From assembly GCA_905221605.1 (NCBI GenBank), contig CAJNDS010002717.1:237501-301500 (forward strand): 64,000 bases of DNA, given 5' to 3'. Made by a program: the position numbers and the translations under genes. The DNA comes from Symbiodinium natans (Eukaryota > Sar > Dinophyceae > Suessiales > Symbiodiniaceae). The number at the start of each line of letters is the position of its first letter. Position 1 is the stretch's first letter. Below are positions 48,770 to 59,757 of this stretch, in pieces. Under the pieces are notes generated by a model. The model was not told the DNA's origin. It saw only the letters and a list, made by a program, of their open reading frames with translations, and made no database searches.

Positions 48770-50590
48770 CAGCGGAGGCCTTCGAGGCTGGCAATCAGCT
48801 CGAAAGCGCTCGGCAGTCAGCTCGAAAGTCGTTTGGCAATCAGCTCGAAGGCGCCTGGCAGTCAGTTCGAAAGTCGTTTGGCATGCAGCCGCGAAATCCC
48901 GTTTTGCAAGCATTTTAGAGCCCCTGCGATCGCTCGAGCTCCGGGCCGGAGGCCCGAGAATCGACAGCCTCTCGAAATGCATAATTCTCATACATCCCTC
49001 ATAACCAGGCCTGTAGCCACCACAGAGTGGAGAGCTGGAACACGCCCCCTAGAGAGAGCAAAATCTTGATTACAACATATCTAGGCTCAGGGATTCCTAT
49101 ACATAGTCTTCTGCAAGTTATTATATGTTATAGGGATAATAAAGGGTATAAATATGGGTAAAGGTATAGATTCTATGTAATACAACCATTCTAGGAGGAG
49201 ATGGAGGCATTTTTGCCGTCTGGGACCGGGGAGGGGGCAGCAGAAACACTGAGGCAGTGAGACAACGCACCCTGGGATAGAAGCAGAGTCTCCGCCTGGG
49301 GATGGGGAGAAGCCGCTGGGACATTGAGACAATGAGACAACGCACCCTGGGATGGAAGCGGAAGGGTTTTATATCGTCCGGGGATGGGGAGAAGCCACTG
49401 AGACAAGGAGACAATGAGACAACGCACCCTGGGATAGAAGCGGAAGGGTTTTATATCGTCCGGGGATGGGGAGAAGCCACTGAGACAAGGAGACAATTGA
49501 TACAACGCACCCTGGGATAGAAGCGGAAGGGTTTTATATCGTCCGGGGATGGGGAGAAGACAACGCACCCTGGGATAGAAGCGGAAGGGTTTTATATCGT
49601 CCGGGGATGGGGAGAAGCCACTGAGACAAGGAGACAATGAGACAACGGCCTCTATACCTGGGGGTGTCGGTTGTCTCATTGTCTCATTGTCTCAGCAGGG
49701 GTTCGGGCCCTGGGATGTGAAATCTCTGGCATCGAAGCGGTTGTCTCATTGTCTCATTGTCTCAGCAGGGGTTTGGGCCCTGCGATGTTGAATCTCTGGC
49801 ATCGAAGCGGTTGTCTCATTGTCTCAATGTCTCAGTAGGGGCTCGGTCCCTGGGATCCGTCAAGATCTCACCCTGGGATCGAAGCGGTTGTCTCATTGTC
49901 TCAATGTCTCAGCAAGGGTTTGGCCCCTGGGATCCGTAAAGATCTCACCCTGGGGTCGAAGCGGTTGTCTCATTGTCTCAATGTCTCAGCAGGGGTTTGG
50001 CCCCTGGGATCCGTAAAGATCTCACCCTGGGGTCGAAGCGGTTGTCTCATTGTCTCAATGTCTCAGCAGAGGTTTGGTTCCTGGGATCCGTCAAGATCTC
50101 ACCCTGGGATCGAAGCGGTTGTCTCATTGTCTCAATGTCTCAGCAAGGGTTTAACCCCTGGGATCCGTAAAGATCTCACCCTGGGATCGAAGTGGTTGTC
50201 TCATTGTCTCAATGTCTCAGCAGAGGTTTGGCCCCTGGGATCCGTAAAGATCTCACCCTGGGATCGAAGTGGTTGTCTCATTGTCTCAATGTCTCAGCAG
50301 GGGTTTGGCCCCTGGGATCCGTAAAGATCTCACCCTGGGATCGAAGCGGTTGTCTCATTGTCTCAATGTCTCAGCAGGGGTTTGGCCTCTGGGATCCGTA
50401 AAGATCTCAATCTGGGATCGAAGTGGTTGTTTCATTGTCTCAATGTCTCAGCAGGGGTTTGGCCCCTGGGATCCGTAAAGATCTCACCCTGGGATCGAAG
50501 CGGTTGTCTCATTGTCTCATTGTCTCAGCAGGGGTTCGGCTCCTGGGATCTGGATTTTTTTCTAACCCCTTCACGGTGGGGCAATGGGTC
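48770..50590. repeat. Left inverted arm (about 1.8 kb)
   Basis: Reverse complement of 55077-56905; in a 150-base sample near 49080-49230 about four differences are seen. Outer part: TCGAGCTGATTGCC-type units and the LTR-like segment ending CGCCCCCTAGAGAGAGC. Middle: about 82-bp units with GGTTTTATATCGTCCGGGGA (49255-49665). Inner: 77-bp units (separate entry). Inner limit near CAATGGGTCCC (50590). Confidence 0.88.
49670..50560. repeat. 77-bp tandem array, left
   Basis: About eleven to twelve copies of a 77-bp unit: GTTGTCTCATTGTCTCAATG, TCTCAGCAGGGGTTTGGCCC, CTGGGATCCGTAAAGATCTC, ACCCTGGGATCGAAGCG. The outermost units at both ends are diverged (GTGAAATCTCTGGCATC). Frames read as VSLSQCLSRGLAPGIRKDL repeats and are not genes. 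Confidence 0.95.
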
Positions 50591-51526
50591 CCGGGTTGAA
50601 GTCCCGCAGCTGACGGACAGCTAGTCTCGCTTTAGGCTCCGCACTTCCACGAGGCACGGGCAAGGCGTGCTTCAGCAGGGTCTCCGAGCCATCGGTGGCC
50701 TTGACCACCATGGAGTCAACAGAAGCCAGGTCCTTGGCAGCCCCGTACTGGGGCTCATTGGTCAGGGCTCGGAAGGCCCCCGCCTCCTGCAGCCGTCGCT
50801 GCCAGCTCCTGGTCAGGGCGTCGTTGTGCTTGAACTTCTGCGCATTATCCTGATAGACCCGGAAGGTGGTGGCCGGCTGCTTCTCCACATCCTCGGCGCT
50901 GCGTGCACCGCCTCGTGCGGCCGCTTGTTGTATGCGCTCGTCACCTGCTCCACGTGGTCCACCCAGCCTCCCCCATCCCGGGCCGCTTTGCCCGCCAGGT
51001 CCTTCTTGAGCGTCTAAATGGCCCGATCAATGACCGCCGCGGCGTTGCGGTCCTCGGGCCGCTTCTGTCGGTGCACTGCTGCGTCGGGGAGCGCTTGCTC
51101 CATGTCTGTCGTCACCACATAGTTGCCCTCCTCCTCCACCAGCTTCGGGATGGTCTCGGCCACAGCCTGGGTCACGGTCTCCGCTCGCTTGTCGGGCAGG
51201 AACCTCCCGCGTAAACACGTCGGTCACCGCCGGTCCCGGGTGTTTTGGCTAAAGTCCACCAGGTCCGCTTGCAGCCGGTCGTTGGGACCCTCGGCCGCGC
51301 TCTTGCCCAGGCTTCGGGGCTTAACGCCAGCACCTGCCGGGCCATCCGTGCGCAACGCCGCTCGGGCCCGTGCAGCCGTGAGGTCCCGTCGCTCCGGGTG
51401 GTCCCGCCGGGCTATCTGGTAGAGCTTGCGGTGAACTCGGCTGCGAGCTCCCGGAAGAACTCGAGCGCCCCCTCCTCTGCCATTTTCTATGAACGGCCCC
51501 GCTTCTTGCCCTTCTTCTTCATCCAC
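50571..51526 (-). pseudogene. Retroviral-type (rve) integrase, frameshifted
   Basis: In order on the minus strand: NDRLQADLVDFSQNTRDR (about 51250), VFTREVPARQAS (about 51200), a YVVTTD-type second acidic region (about 51110), AVIDRAI (about 51020), HVEQVTSAYNKRPHEAVH (about 50905-50965), then EKQPATTFRVYQDNAQKFKH, ALTRSWQRRLQEAGAFRALT and TLLKHALPVPRG to a stop at 50571. The AYN-RPH-AVH signature and the D-containing first motif fit rve integrases of Polinton-like and related elements. At least four frame changes and a damaged second motif mean it is not functional. Confidence 0.6.
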
Positions 51527-51539
51527 GCGCGCCTGGAGC

Positions 51540-53301
51540 CCCTTGCACTCTCCTCAAAGGAAGCAGGCCAGCCTGGAGTAGTCGAGCGTCACCAGGTCCC
51601 CCCGCTCCTCTCCGTTATCTGCCCGCACAGCGCCTTGCCCGCAGCGGCCGTCTCCTGCACGTCCTGCGATGAAGCCCAGCGTGCGTTTCTGGTTGCCCTC
51701 CGTGCGACGGTACCATTGAGGCATCACGGTGTCGAAGACCTCTTGCAGCTCCTCGAGCGTCGCAGGCTCCACGTCTGTTTTCAGCTTCCGGTCTGAGAGG
51801 TTTTGGAACCCATAATTTACAATCACCTCTCCGTCATTGGCCCCACCGGTGTTGCTCTCCACGATGAGGTTGGCCTGCCCGGCCCAGGAGGTGCGCAGGA
51901 AGATGGCCTGGTTCGGGGCGTAGAGCTGCACGCCCCGCGGCGGAGGCGGCGTCCAGCTCCGCGCAGGTGAGCCGAAGCCGCGCATTGCCCACAGATCCGA
52001 GGTTCTCCACCTCCGCCAGGACGACACCGCTGTTGGCCGTGGCCACGACCTGCAGGTCCTGGATCACCAGATTGGGCACGCCTCCGGCGGCGCGATGGTG
52101 CTGCAGGTCAGGGTCTTGCCCTGGGCCACGTTCACGTCCTGCTCCAGCGCAATCTGGGAAGAGGTCATCTCAGCGACGACGGCCGCCCCGCTGTCCAGGA
52201 ACTGGGCGCCCACCAGCCCGCCCCCAAAGCGCAGGTAGCCGTCCCCGCTCACGGCCCCCAGCAGCGGCGTCTGCACGTCCACCGTGAAAAGGGCGTCCAC
52301 GCCCGTGACGTTGCCCGCGGCGGTGAAGTTGAGCGTGTTCACGAAGCTGCCGGCGGTGAGGCTGGTGCAGCTGATGACGTCCAGGTCGGCCGGCGCGGCG
52401 AAGAGGGAGAGCGATTCACTTTTGCTGAAGCAGTCGCAAGTCAGCTGCACTGTGGCGGAGTTGCCCAGGATCAGGTTCGCCCCCAAAGGAGCCTGGGGCA
52501 GCAGCGGGCGGATCATGCGGGGCGTGAAGTTGTCCAAGACCATGCCTCCGCCTCCGGCATTGCCGTTGACCACGTGGTAGCGGGAGTCCAGGGGGGTGAA
52601 GTCGGTGCTGGATAAGAAGCGATCACTACTCTCTTGCTTGCTCCAACAATCGCACGTCAGCTGGACCGTGGCGGAGTTGCCGAGGATCAGGTTCGCCCCC
52701 AGAGGCGCTTGAGGCAGTAGCGCGCGGATCATTCTTGGCGTGAAGTTGTCGAGCACCATACGGATGATGCCTCCCCCGCCGGCGTTGCCGTTGACGGGAT
52801 GATAGCGCGCGTCCCCCTGCGCCTCCGTGAGGAGCCCGGAGGAGCTGATCTGGCTCGCGATCTCCCGTCTGGTCCCAGTAGTCTGTCAGGGCGATGTTGA
52901 TCTCGTTGATGGGGGCCTGGAGCCCCGTCCAGGGCACATAGTCACCCAGGGCCGTCGCGGGCCGCGATGGTGCTGTACGCGGAGAGGTCGATGGCCCCCA
53001 CGGCAGCCGCTATCGCGGCATCCATCTGCACCGTGGTGCTGTAGGGGACCAGCGCTGCTGCGATGGCGGCGTCCCGGGCCGCGATGGTGCTGTATGCGGA
53101 GAGGTCGATGGCCCCCACGGCAGCCGCTATCGCGGCGTCCATCTGCACCGTGGTGCTGTAGGGGACGAGCGCTGCCGCGATGGCTGCATCTGTCTGGGCC
53201 GAGTCGTAGTACGCAGTCAGGGCGGCCGCGATGGCTCCATTGGTCTCGCAAGCCAAAAGAGCTCGCCAAGCTACGTTGTCGCAGCATGGACCACACAACA
53301 A
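51540..53301 (-). pseudogene. Fibre-like protein with S74-type chaperone C-terminus, frameshifted
   Basis: Starts near 53301 with a repetitive region: AIAAALVPYSTTVQMDAAIA and GAIDLSAYSTIAARD, twice (an about 117-bp DNA repeat). Then YVPWTGLQAPINEINIALTD, a duplicated unit around VVNGNAGGGG and NLILGNSATVQLTCDC, then LRFGGGLVGAQFLDSGAAVV, LVIQDLQVVATANSGVVLAE, LIVESNTGGANDGEVIVNYG, and finally LSDRKLKTDVEPATLEELQE with QKRTLGFIAG and GDLVTLDYSRLACFL. The SDRKLKTD ... GFIA ... LDYSRL order is the S74 intramolecular chaperone pattern of phage and virus fibres. About five frame changes. Probably a receptor-binding fibre relic. Confidence 0.6.
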
Positions 53302-53559
53302 AAACTCAACACGTCAGAACACGTTGTGTGAATGGTTTCCTTGCCTCCGACTCCAAAGGAAGATGCGCCTGCAGTGACATCCCAATCCGTCACTGGGGTT
53401 AGGGGGTTCGAGTGTAGGCAAAGTGTTGTTGGTTGAGGGGAGTGTATGGTACGGTAAGGGTTGGGGTCCATCGGGCCTAGAGGCCTAGAGCTTAGAGGGC
53501 AAGCCGCGCCACGCAAGCTGCCGTGCAAAAAATCCCAAGTTTTGACGATGTGAAAAAGC

Positions 53560-53812
53560 GAAGGCCGCGGGGGGCGTGAAACCTGTGAAATCTGAGGGCC
53601 GCGGGGGGCGGGAACCCTGTGAAATCTGAGGCCCCGCGGGGGGCGGAACCTTGTGAAATCTGAGGGCCGCGGGGGGCGGGAAACCTGTGAAATCTGAAGG
53701 CCGCGGGGGGCGAGAAACCTGTGAAATCTGAGGGCCGCGGGGGGCGAGAAACCTGTGAAATCTGAGGGCCGCGGGGGGCGGGAAACCTGTGAAATCTGAG
53801 GGCCGCAGGGGA
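53560..53812. repeat. 35-bp minisatellite (GGCCGCGGGGGGCGGGAAAC)
   Basis: Seven to eight copies of a 35-36 bp unit GAGGGCCGCGGGGGGCGGGA AACCTGTGAAATCT. Minus-strand frames read RPPRPSDFTGF and similar, from the repeat only. Confidence 0.92.
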
Positions 53813-53864
53813 ACCCCAGCCCCCGATTTTCGCCTCGAGATGGGGGGGTGGGTTGGGCTTCCCG

Positions 53865-54235
53865 GCGCAGGGACTTCACACATTTCACGGGCCTCCGGGC
53901 GCAGGGACTTCACACGTTTCACGGGCCTCCGGGCGCAGCTTCACACATTTCACGGGCCTTCGGGCGCAGGGACTTCACACATTTCACGGGCCTCCGGGCG
54001 CAGGGACTTCACACGTTTCACGGGCCTCCGGGCGCAGGGACTTCACACGTTTCACGTGCCTCCGGGCGCAGGGACTTCACACATTTCACGGGCCTCCGGG
54101 CGCAGGGACTTCACACGTTTCACGTGCCTCCGGGCGCAGGGACTTCACACATTTCACGGGCCTCCGGGCGCAGGGACTTCACACATTTCACGGGCCTCCG
54201 GGCGCAGGGATTTCGCGCATTTCACGGGCCTGCGG
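53865..54235. repeat. 36-bp minisatellite (GGGACTTCACACATTTCACG)
   Basis: About ten copies of CGGGCGCAGGGACTTCACAC followed by (A/G)TTTCACGGGCCTC. One copy is shortened (CGCAGCTTCACAC). Noncoding. Confidence 0.92.
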
Positions 54236-54440
54236 GCTGGGATTTCACGCCTTTACCCGAAACAGGCCAACGGCCGCGGCAGCAGTTCTGGACCCTGCTC
54301 CCTAACAAGCACAAAAGTCAGGCAAGCACTCAACCACCGTGTGCCCTCACCAGAGACCCCCCTTCAAGGCCCTTCACTCGCCAGGGACCCCCTTAGAGGT
54401 CCCTTCGCCCAGGCCAAAATGGACTTCGGAAAATCGCACT

Positions 54441-54690
54441 CAGAGCTGATTCAAAACTTGAAGGGTGTTCAGCGTACGGTCTCGGACCAAAACTGAAGAA
54501 TCGACAGAGCTGAGAGGCCCAGGACGCAATTACTCGAAATCGGACCTTGGTGGACTCTCTCGCTCCACTCACTCCGCTCACTCCGCAAGCTCCGTTCGCT
54601 TCGTTCGTTCCGCTCGTCCACAATCGCCAAATTTTTTGGCCTGAAAGGCCGATGATCGTTGCGTCCTGGGTCTCAGTGGTGGGATCTAGG
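54441..54690. repeat. Diverged relative of the foldback at 9920-10383
   Basis: 54441-54530 (GAGCTGATTCAAAACTTGAA, AACTGAAGAATCGACAG, GGACGCAA) matches the left arm and 54629-54690 (GGCCGATGATCGTTGCGTCC) matches the right arm of the 9920-10383 foldback. The middle differs (CTCCACTCACTCCGCTCACT and similar). Lower symmetry than the first copy, so older. Confidence 0.7.
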
Positions 54691-55076
54691 GGCAGCATTG
54701 AGAGAGTTGTTGGATTCTGCCTTGTTTTCCCTCTGTAAAGAAGATCCCCCACCATATGACGACCACGGAGCTTCAAACTTCCAACTCTCTGAAATTTAAG
54801 ATTTTGGGTTGCTCTCTCTAGGGGAGGTGTTCCAGCTCTCCACTCTGTGGTAGCTACAGGCCTGGTTACGAGACATGTTTGAGAATTATGCATTTCGAGA
54901 GGCTGACGATTATCGGGTCTGGGCGTGGAGGCATCGAGTCGGCTGGCTCTGAGGCCGATGGCCCTGAGACATTGAGACATTCGTTGAGACGTCGAGTCTG
55001 TGGAGTCGAGACCCTGAGACATTGAGACATTGAGACGTTGAGACGTCGAGTCTGTGGAGCGAGGCTCTGAGACATT
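54691..55076. repeat. Copy of the CTCTCTCTAGGGG segment and leader-less repeats
   Basis: 54812-54906 is the fourth copy of a about 95-bp segment (GTTCCAGCTCTCCACTCTG, GAGAATTATGCATTTCGAGA), also at 47353-47445, 48962-49060 (inverted) and 56612-56705. It is followed by TGAGACATTGAGACGTTGAG-type 9-base repeats to 55075. No gene. Confidence 0.75.
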
Positions 55077-56905
55077 GAGGGACCCATTGCCCCGCCGTGA
55101 AGGGGTTAGAAAAAAAAATCCAGATCCCAGGAGCCGAACCCCTGCTGAGACAATGAGACAATGAGACAACCGCTTCGATCCCAGGGTGAGATCCTTACGG
55201 ATCCCAGGGGCCACCCCTGCTGAGACATTGAGACAATGAGACAACCACTTCGATCCCAGGGTGAGATCTTTACGGATCCCAGGGGCCAAACCCCTGCTGA
55301 GACATTGAGACAATGAGACAACCGCTTCGATCCCAGGGTGAGATCTTTACGGATCCCAGGGGCCAAACCCCTGCTGAGACATTGAGACAATGAGACAACC
55401 GCTTCGATCCCAGGGTGAGATCTTTACGGATCCCAGGGGCCAAACCCCTGCTGAGACATTGAGACAATGAGACAACCACTTCGATCCCAGGGTGAGATCT
55501 TTACGGATCCCAGGGGCCAAACCCTGCTGAGACATTGAGACAATGAGACAACCGCTTCGACCCCAGGGTGAGATCTTTACGGATCCCAGGGGCCAAACCC
55601 CTGCTGAGACATTGAGACAATGAGACAACCGCTTCGACCCCAGGGTGAGATCTTTACGGATCCCAGGGGCCAAACCCCTGCTGAGACATTGAGACAATGA
55701 GACAACCGCTTCGACCCCAGGGTGAGATCTTTACGGATCCCAGGGGCCAAACCCTTGCTGAGACATTGAGACAATGAGACAACCGCTTCGATCCCAGGGT
55801 GAGATCTTGACGGATCCCAGGGACCGAGCCCCTACTGAGACATTGAGACAATGAGACAACCGCTTCGATGCCAGAGATTCAACATCGCAGGGCCCAAACC
55901 CCTGCTGAGACAATGAGACAATGAGACAACCGCTTCGATGCCAGAGATTTCACATCCCAGGGCCCGAACCCCTGCTGAGACAATGAGACAATGAGACAAC
56001 CGACACCCCCAGGTATAGAGGCCGTTGTCTCATTGTCTCCTTGTCTCAGTGGCTTCTCCCCATCCCCGGACGATATAAAACCCTTCCGCTTCTATCCCAG
56101 GGTGCGTTGTCTTCTCCCCATCCCCGGACGATATATAACCCTTCCGCTTCTATCCCAGGGTGCGTTGTATCAATTGTCTCCTTGTCTCAGTGGCTTCTCC
56201 CCATCCCCGGACGATATAAAACCCTTCCGCTTCTATCCCAGGGTGCGTTGTCTCATTGTCTCCTTGTCTCAGTGGCTTCTCCCCATCCCCGGACGATATA
56301 AAACCCTTCCGCTTCCATCCCAGGGTGCGTTGTCTCATTGTCTCAATGTCCCAGCGGCTTCTCCCCATCCCCAGGCGGAGACTCTGCTTCTATCCCAGGG
56401 TGCGTTGTCTCATTGCCTCAGTGTTTCTGCTGCCCCCTCCCCGGTCCCAGACGGCAAAAAATGCCTCCATCTCCTCCCAGAATGGTTGTATTACATAGAA
56501 TCTATACCTTTACCCATATTTATACCCTTTATTATCCCGTTAACATATAATAACTTGCAGAAGACTATGTATAGGAATCCCTGAGCCTAGATATGTTGTA
56601 ATCAAGATTTTGCTCTCTCTAGGGGGCGTGTTCCAGCTCTCCACTCTGCGGTGGCTGCAGGCCTGGTTATGAGGGATGTATGAGAATTATGCATTTCGAG
56701 AGGCTGTCGATTCTCGGGCCTCCGGCCCGGAGCTCGAGCGATCGCAGGGGCTCTAAAATGCTTGCAAAACGGGATTTCGCGGCTGCATGCCAAACGACTT
56801 TCGAACTGACTGCCAGGCGCCTTCGAGCTGCATGCCAAACAGCTTTCGAGCTGACTGCCGAGCGCTTTCGAGCTGATTGCCAGCGTCGAAGGCCTCCATC
56901 TCGTC
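55077..56905. repeat. Right inverted arm (about 1.8 kb), including its 77-bp array
   Basis: Reverse complement of 48770-50590. Contains about eleven 77-bp units (55110-56015) and about five 82-bp units (56030-56435), then ACATAGAATCTATACC and the CTCTCTCTAGGGG segment. Similarity to 47340-48014 continues in direct orientation to about 57271. Confidence 0.88.
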
Positions 56906-57271
56906 TTGCAGGCATGCTTGCGCACGCGCGCGAGCTCCACTCCAAAGCACTGTGGAGCGCGACGTCTGCCCTCATGGTGCTCTGGTGGACCTTTGAGATG
57001 CGGCCTCATACATATACAAATATTGATATGTGTATATATATGTATATATTTCTCGATTTCAGGGTTGTCTTAACGTCTCAATGTCTCAGTGTCTCAGAGC
57101 CCCGCAGATGCGCAGGTTCCAGCGTTCGGAAGCCACGAGCTGCGGGGCAGCGAGCTGCATGCCAGCTTTTGAGCTGCATACCAAACAGCTTTCAAGCTAA
57201 CTGTCGAGCACTTTCGAGCTGCGTCGAAGACCTCCATCTCGCTTCCAGGCGCTCCGAAGCTCCGCTTCCCT

Positions 57272-57438
57272 GGCATAGACCACAAGAGGGTTGCCAAACC
57301 AAGAATATCCCGAGGTAATCTTGCGGCCTGCTTGGCGAGGAGATGTGAGGGCTCACATCACGCTGGGCAGCATGCCATGAAAGGACTCAATGGCGCGTTC
57401 ATGGCGTCAGCAGGAGCCCTCAGATGACAACTTGCTGT
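57272..57438. other. Short stretch with hairpin GATGTGAGGGCTCACATC
   Basis: Beyond the right arm; holds the third copy of the hairpin (57342-57359) and no gene. Confidence 0.5.
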
Positions 57439-58877
57439 CTATTGCCAGGAGCCCTCCCAGTCCAGACGCCGAGAGCGATGGCCATCTGAGGTAGTATGGG
57501 AACGCATACGGCTGGGCATGACCTGCATTGGAGGCAGCTCTTGCTCATCAACCCCCCACTCAGGGATGCCGTCCGGAATGGGAATACCTCTGTATCTTGT
57601 CATGGAGGTTTGGGCCGCGAGCCACATCACCTGGACAGCTTCCTGGATTTGCCGGTACTGCACGACACCTTCGTCCTTATACTGATAGGGGAAGGAGGTA
57701 ACTGCCGCACGTAGGGCCGAAGGATCAGGGTCCTTGGAGGTGCCATGGCAGTACATCTTAAACCAGAAGCTGTTGAGTCGCTGCTTGGTTGGATGTTTAG
57801 CTTGCATGAGCCCCTTAATTGCAGCCCAGTGAGCAGTGGCTGCGTCATACCACTCATTTCGGGGACGTTTTGGCCCATGCTTGGTGGGTGTGGTGCTGAT
57901 CCCTTTCCAATGCGCATCGAAGATGACTGGCAGTCGGAAAGGGGCTGAGACATCCACTTCTCGCAAAGCTGCAAGGTCAGTGGTTCGCAGCTCCGAGAAG
58001 CGCCAATCATTCACCTGCGCCTCGGGTTCGTCCTCCGCATCCGACATGTCATCCATCGGGCAGGGAGAGCCGTCATTAGTTTCGGAAGAGATGCTGACGA
58101 CCTCCGGCGAGTTTGCTGCAGTGTTCACTTCCACAGGCGCAGCCATGGGCGAGGAGAGCAAGCACTCCAGGGGCAACACTCGCCGTAGAAAAACAGCCAT
58201 TCTGTGAGAAGTGTCAGGCCACTCCAAGTTATAAACTGACCAAAAGTGTTCAATGTTTTGGTTGGCCACCGAGGCCGCAAGGGCAAGCCGGATGGCGTCA
58301 AGGAAATGGGCAGGGGGGAGGTCTGGCCTAAATTCTTGATAGTGCCTTTGCCCAAGTGTCTCTGTGCCTTGCAGCGTGATGCCTAGGAACGTATTCAGGT
58401 GGCAGCTGCGGCCCATGCCTGCAAGGCTTCTTGGGAGGCTTGGCCAGTGACTTGTGGCAGTCCACTGTGCGCCCATCACATATTTGGGCACTTGGGACAC
58501 CGCAAGCGCGGCCAGCTAAGAAGGCCACCATGGCTGCGGGCGGCACATTGATCTGCAGGTCAGTAATTTTATTATCAGATTCAGGAAAACCAATAACAAT
58601 GGGCAGCCCGGCCGTTCGCTCCAGGGGACCTTTTTGATGGGACTCGAAATAATCTGGGTCAGCGTTGCTGAGCATTGCAGGAAAACTGGCATTGATGACA
58701 CTCGGCAAGTCCGACACTCCGAAAGCATTGCTTTGTCCAGCTGCGGGACCGGGCAATCCACATTTCAGCAAGGTCGAAATGCTGCAATGCCTCCGACAGT
58801 CTAAGACACTGCGTGATGATAGGATCATAAACCTTCAAATACGCCGCCGGAAACGTTTCAGGCAGATGCAGTAGCAT
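57439..58877 (-). CDS. Host-like or element-derived gene in three frames (locus D), unknown
   Basis: Protein-like reading in order: about 58877-58750 (LPETFPAAYLKVYDPIITQC, LRLSEALQHFDLAEM); about 58740-58440 (AFGVSDLPSVINASFPAMLS, NADPDYFESHQKGPLERTAG, LPIVIGFPESDNKITDLQIN); about 58430-57439 (LNTFLGITLQGTETLGQRHY, HFLDAIRLALAASVANQNIE, HFWSVYNLEWPDTSHRMAVF, then PKRPRNEWYDAATAHWAAIK). The last block alone is about 330 codons without a stop. Two frame changes may be introns or indels. It ends with WEGSWQ at 57439. No family identified. Confidence 0.5.
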
Positions 58878-58905
58878 GTCCGCAATTCCAATTCTGGCGC
58901 CGGGG

Positions 58906-59240
58906 CTAGTTCTGTTGCTGCTTGATCACAACACTCTTTACAGCCAGGTGGAAAGCGGACATGCCACACACTGCTGCGTTAACAGCTTTGCATGTAAGCC
59001 TCGCCGCGGGTAGAGCAGGTAAATGCAAATTGCGCGTTCCTCTACGGGCGCAGCTGCGGTTATTGCTTGGCACGAACGTCAACAACTTTCCCAATGCAAG
59101 GGTGACTTTGTCCCCATCGACGCACACTTGGGTGGAATAGCCATGCCACGAGCCATGTTGCGCTATATTCTTACCTCGGAATTGCGGCATGCTGTTAGCC
59201 TTGTTCACCATGAGAGCGACCAGCTCTGCATCTTCCGGCC
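58906..59240 (-). CDS. Exon-like block upstream of locus D
   Basis: Reads PEDAELVALMVNKANSMPQF, QHGSWHGYSTQVCVDGDKVT, LALGKLLTFVPSNN on the minus strand, plausibly an earlier exon of locus D. The part below 59040 is less protein-like. Unknown function. Confidence 0.35.
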
Positions 59241-59757
59241 CGTTTGGCAGCAAGAGAGCAAGCGATCCGCGAGGAAGCACGCCTTATGGCCATCGAAAGT
59301 GAGGAGCTCTTCCAGCTTACGCCGGGGGATTATGTGCATAAAGACCTTACTCGAAAGATTTGCGGCTTGGCTGACCCTCGGCTTGATCGCGCAGTCCGAG
59401 CATCTTTAATGGGTGTCGCCTGCGGCTCTGTCCAGCTGCCGGAAGATTCCCAAGCATTCGTCAAATCCGTACTAGGACGACTGATAACTCGCCCCGACCT
59501 GGAGAAATTTCTCCGGCTGCCCCCTGCCTCGAATCGGAGTATCGCAGACCTACGAAGTGAATGCATCAAAGTCCTCTTGGCAGAAGCAAAGCCGCACCTG
59601 ACGGACCTGCCACTACCGTATCATGAGCTGGGCCCCACGATGAAACTTGTGCTGGACATGTGGCTCCCCTCCTGCCACTTGAGCGCCTAGTTGACATGTT
59701 GGGCTACCAGTTCTTAGCCATGGCCTCTGAGGCAGAAATTGAGGAGGAGCCTTCGGA
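59215..59757 (+). CDS. Plus-strand exon or short gene, unknown, one frame change
   Basis: From about 59244: AIREEARLMAIESEELFQLT, PGDYVHKDLTRKICGLADPR, AFVKSVLGRLITRPDLEKFL, SNRSIADLRSECIKVLLAEA, LPLPYHELGPTMKLVLDMW. Around 59665 the reading shifts by one base to PLLPLERLVDMLGYQFLAMA and SEAEIEEEPSE with TAA at 59755-59757. It looks like a real helical protein; function unknown. It overlaps the start of the opposite-strand block. Confidence 0.5.

Larger units (their letters stand above)
48770..56905. mobile_element. Candidate Polinton-like or virus-derived element with long inverted arms
   Basis: Two about 1.8-kb inverted arms enclose 4.5 kb that holds, on the minus strand, a broken fibre-like gene with an S74-type C-terminus and a broken retroviral-type integrase, followed by minisatellites and a foldback relative. 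Long terminal inverted repeats with subterminal tandem arrays plus an rve-type integrase are features of Polinton/Maverick elements. No DNA polymerase, ATPase, protease or capsid gene is seen, so it would be a shortened, non-autonomous or decayed member. Alternatively the arms may be an unrelated inverted duplication. Flanking duplications were not found because the outer limits are blurred by related repeats. Confidence 0.45.

Noticed and set aside
49191-50624. Frames reading VSLSQCLSRGLAPGIRKDL repeatedly (also 55106-56584)
   Set aside because: Product of the 77-bp array; 77 is not a multiple of three, so all frames read similar repeats.
53271-54496. Frames reading RPPRPSDFTGF or GTSHISRASGRRDF
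   Set aside because: Come from the 35- and 36-bp minisatellites.
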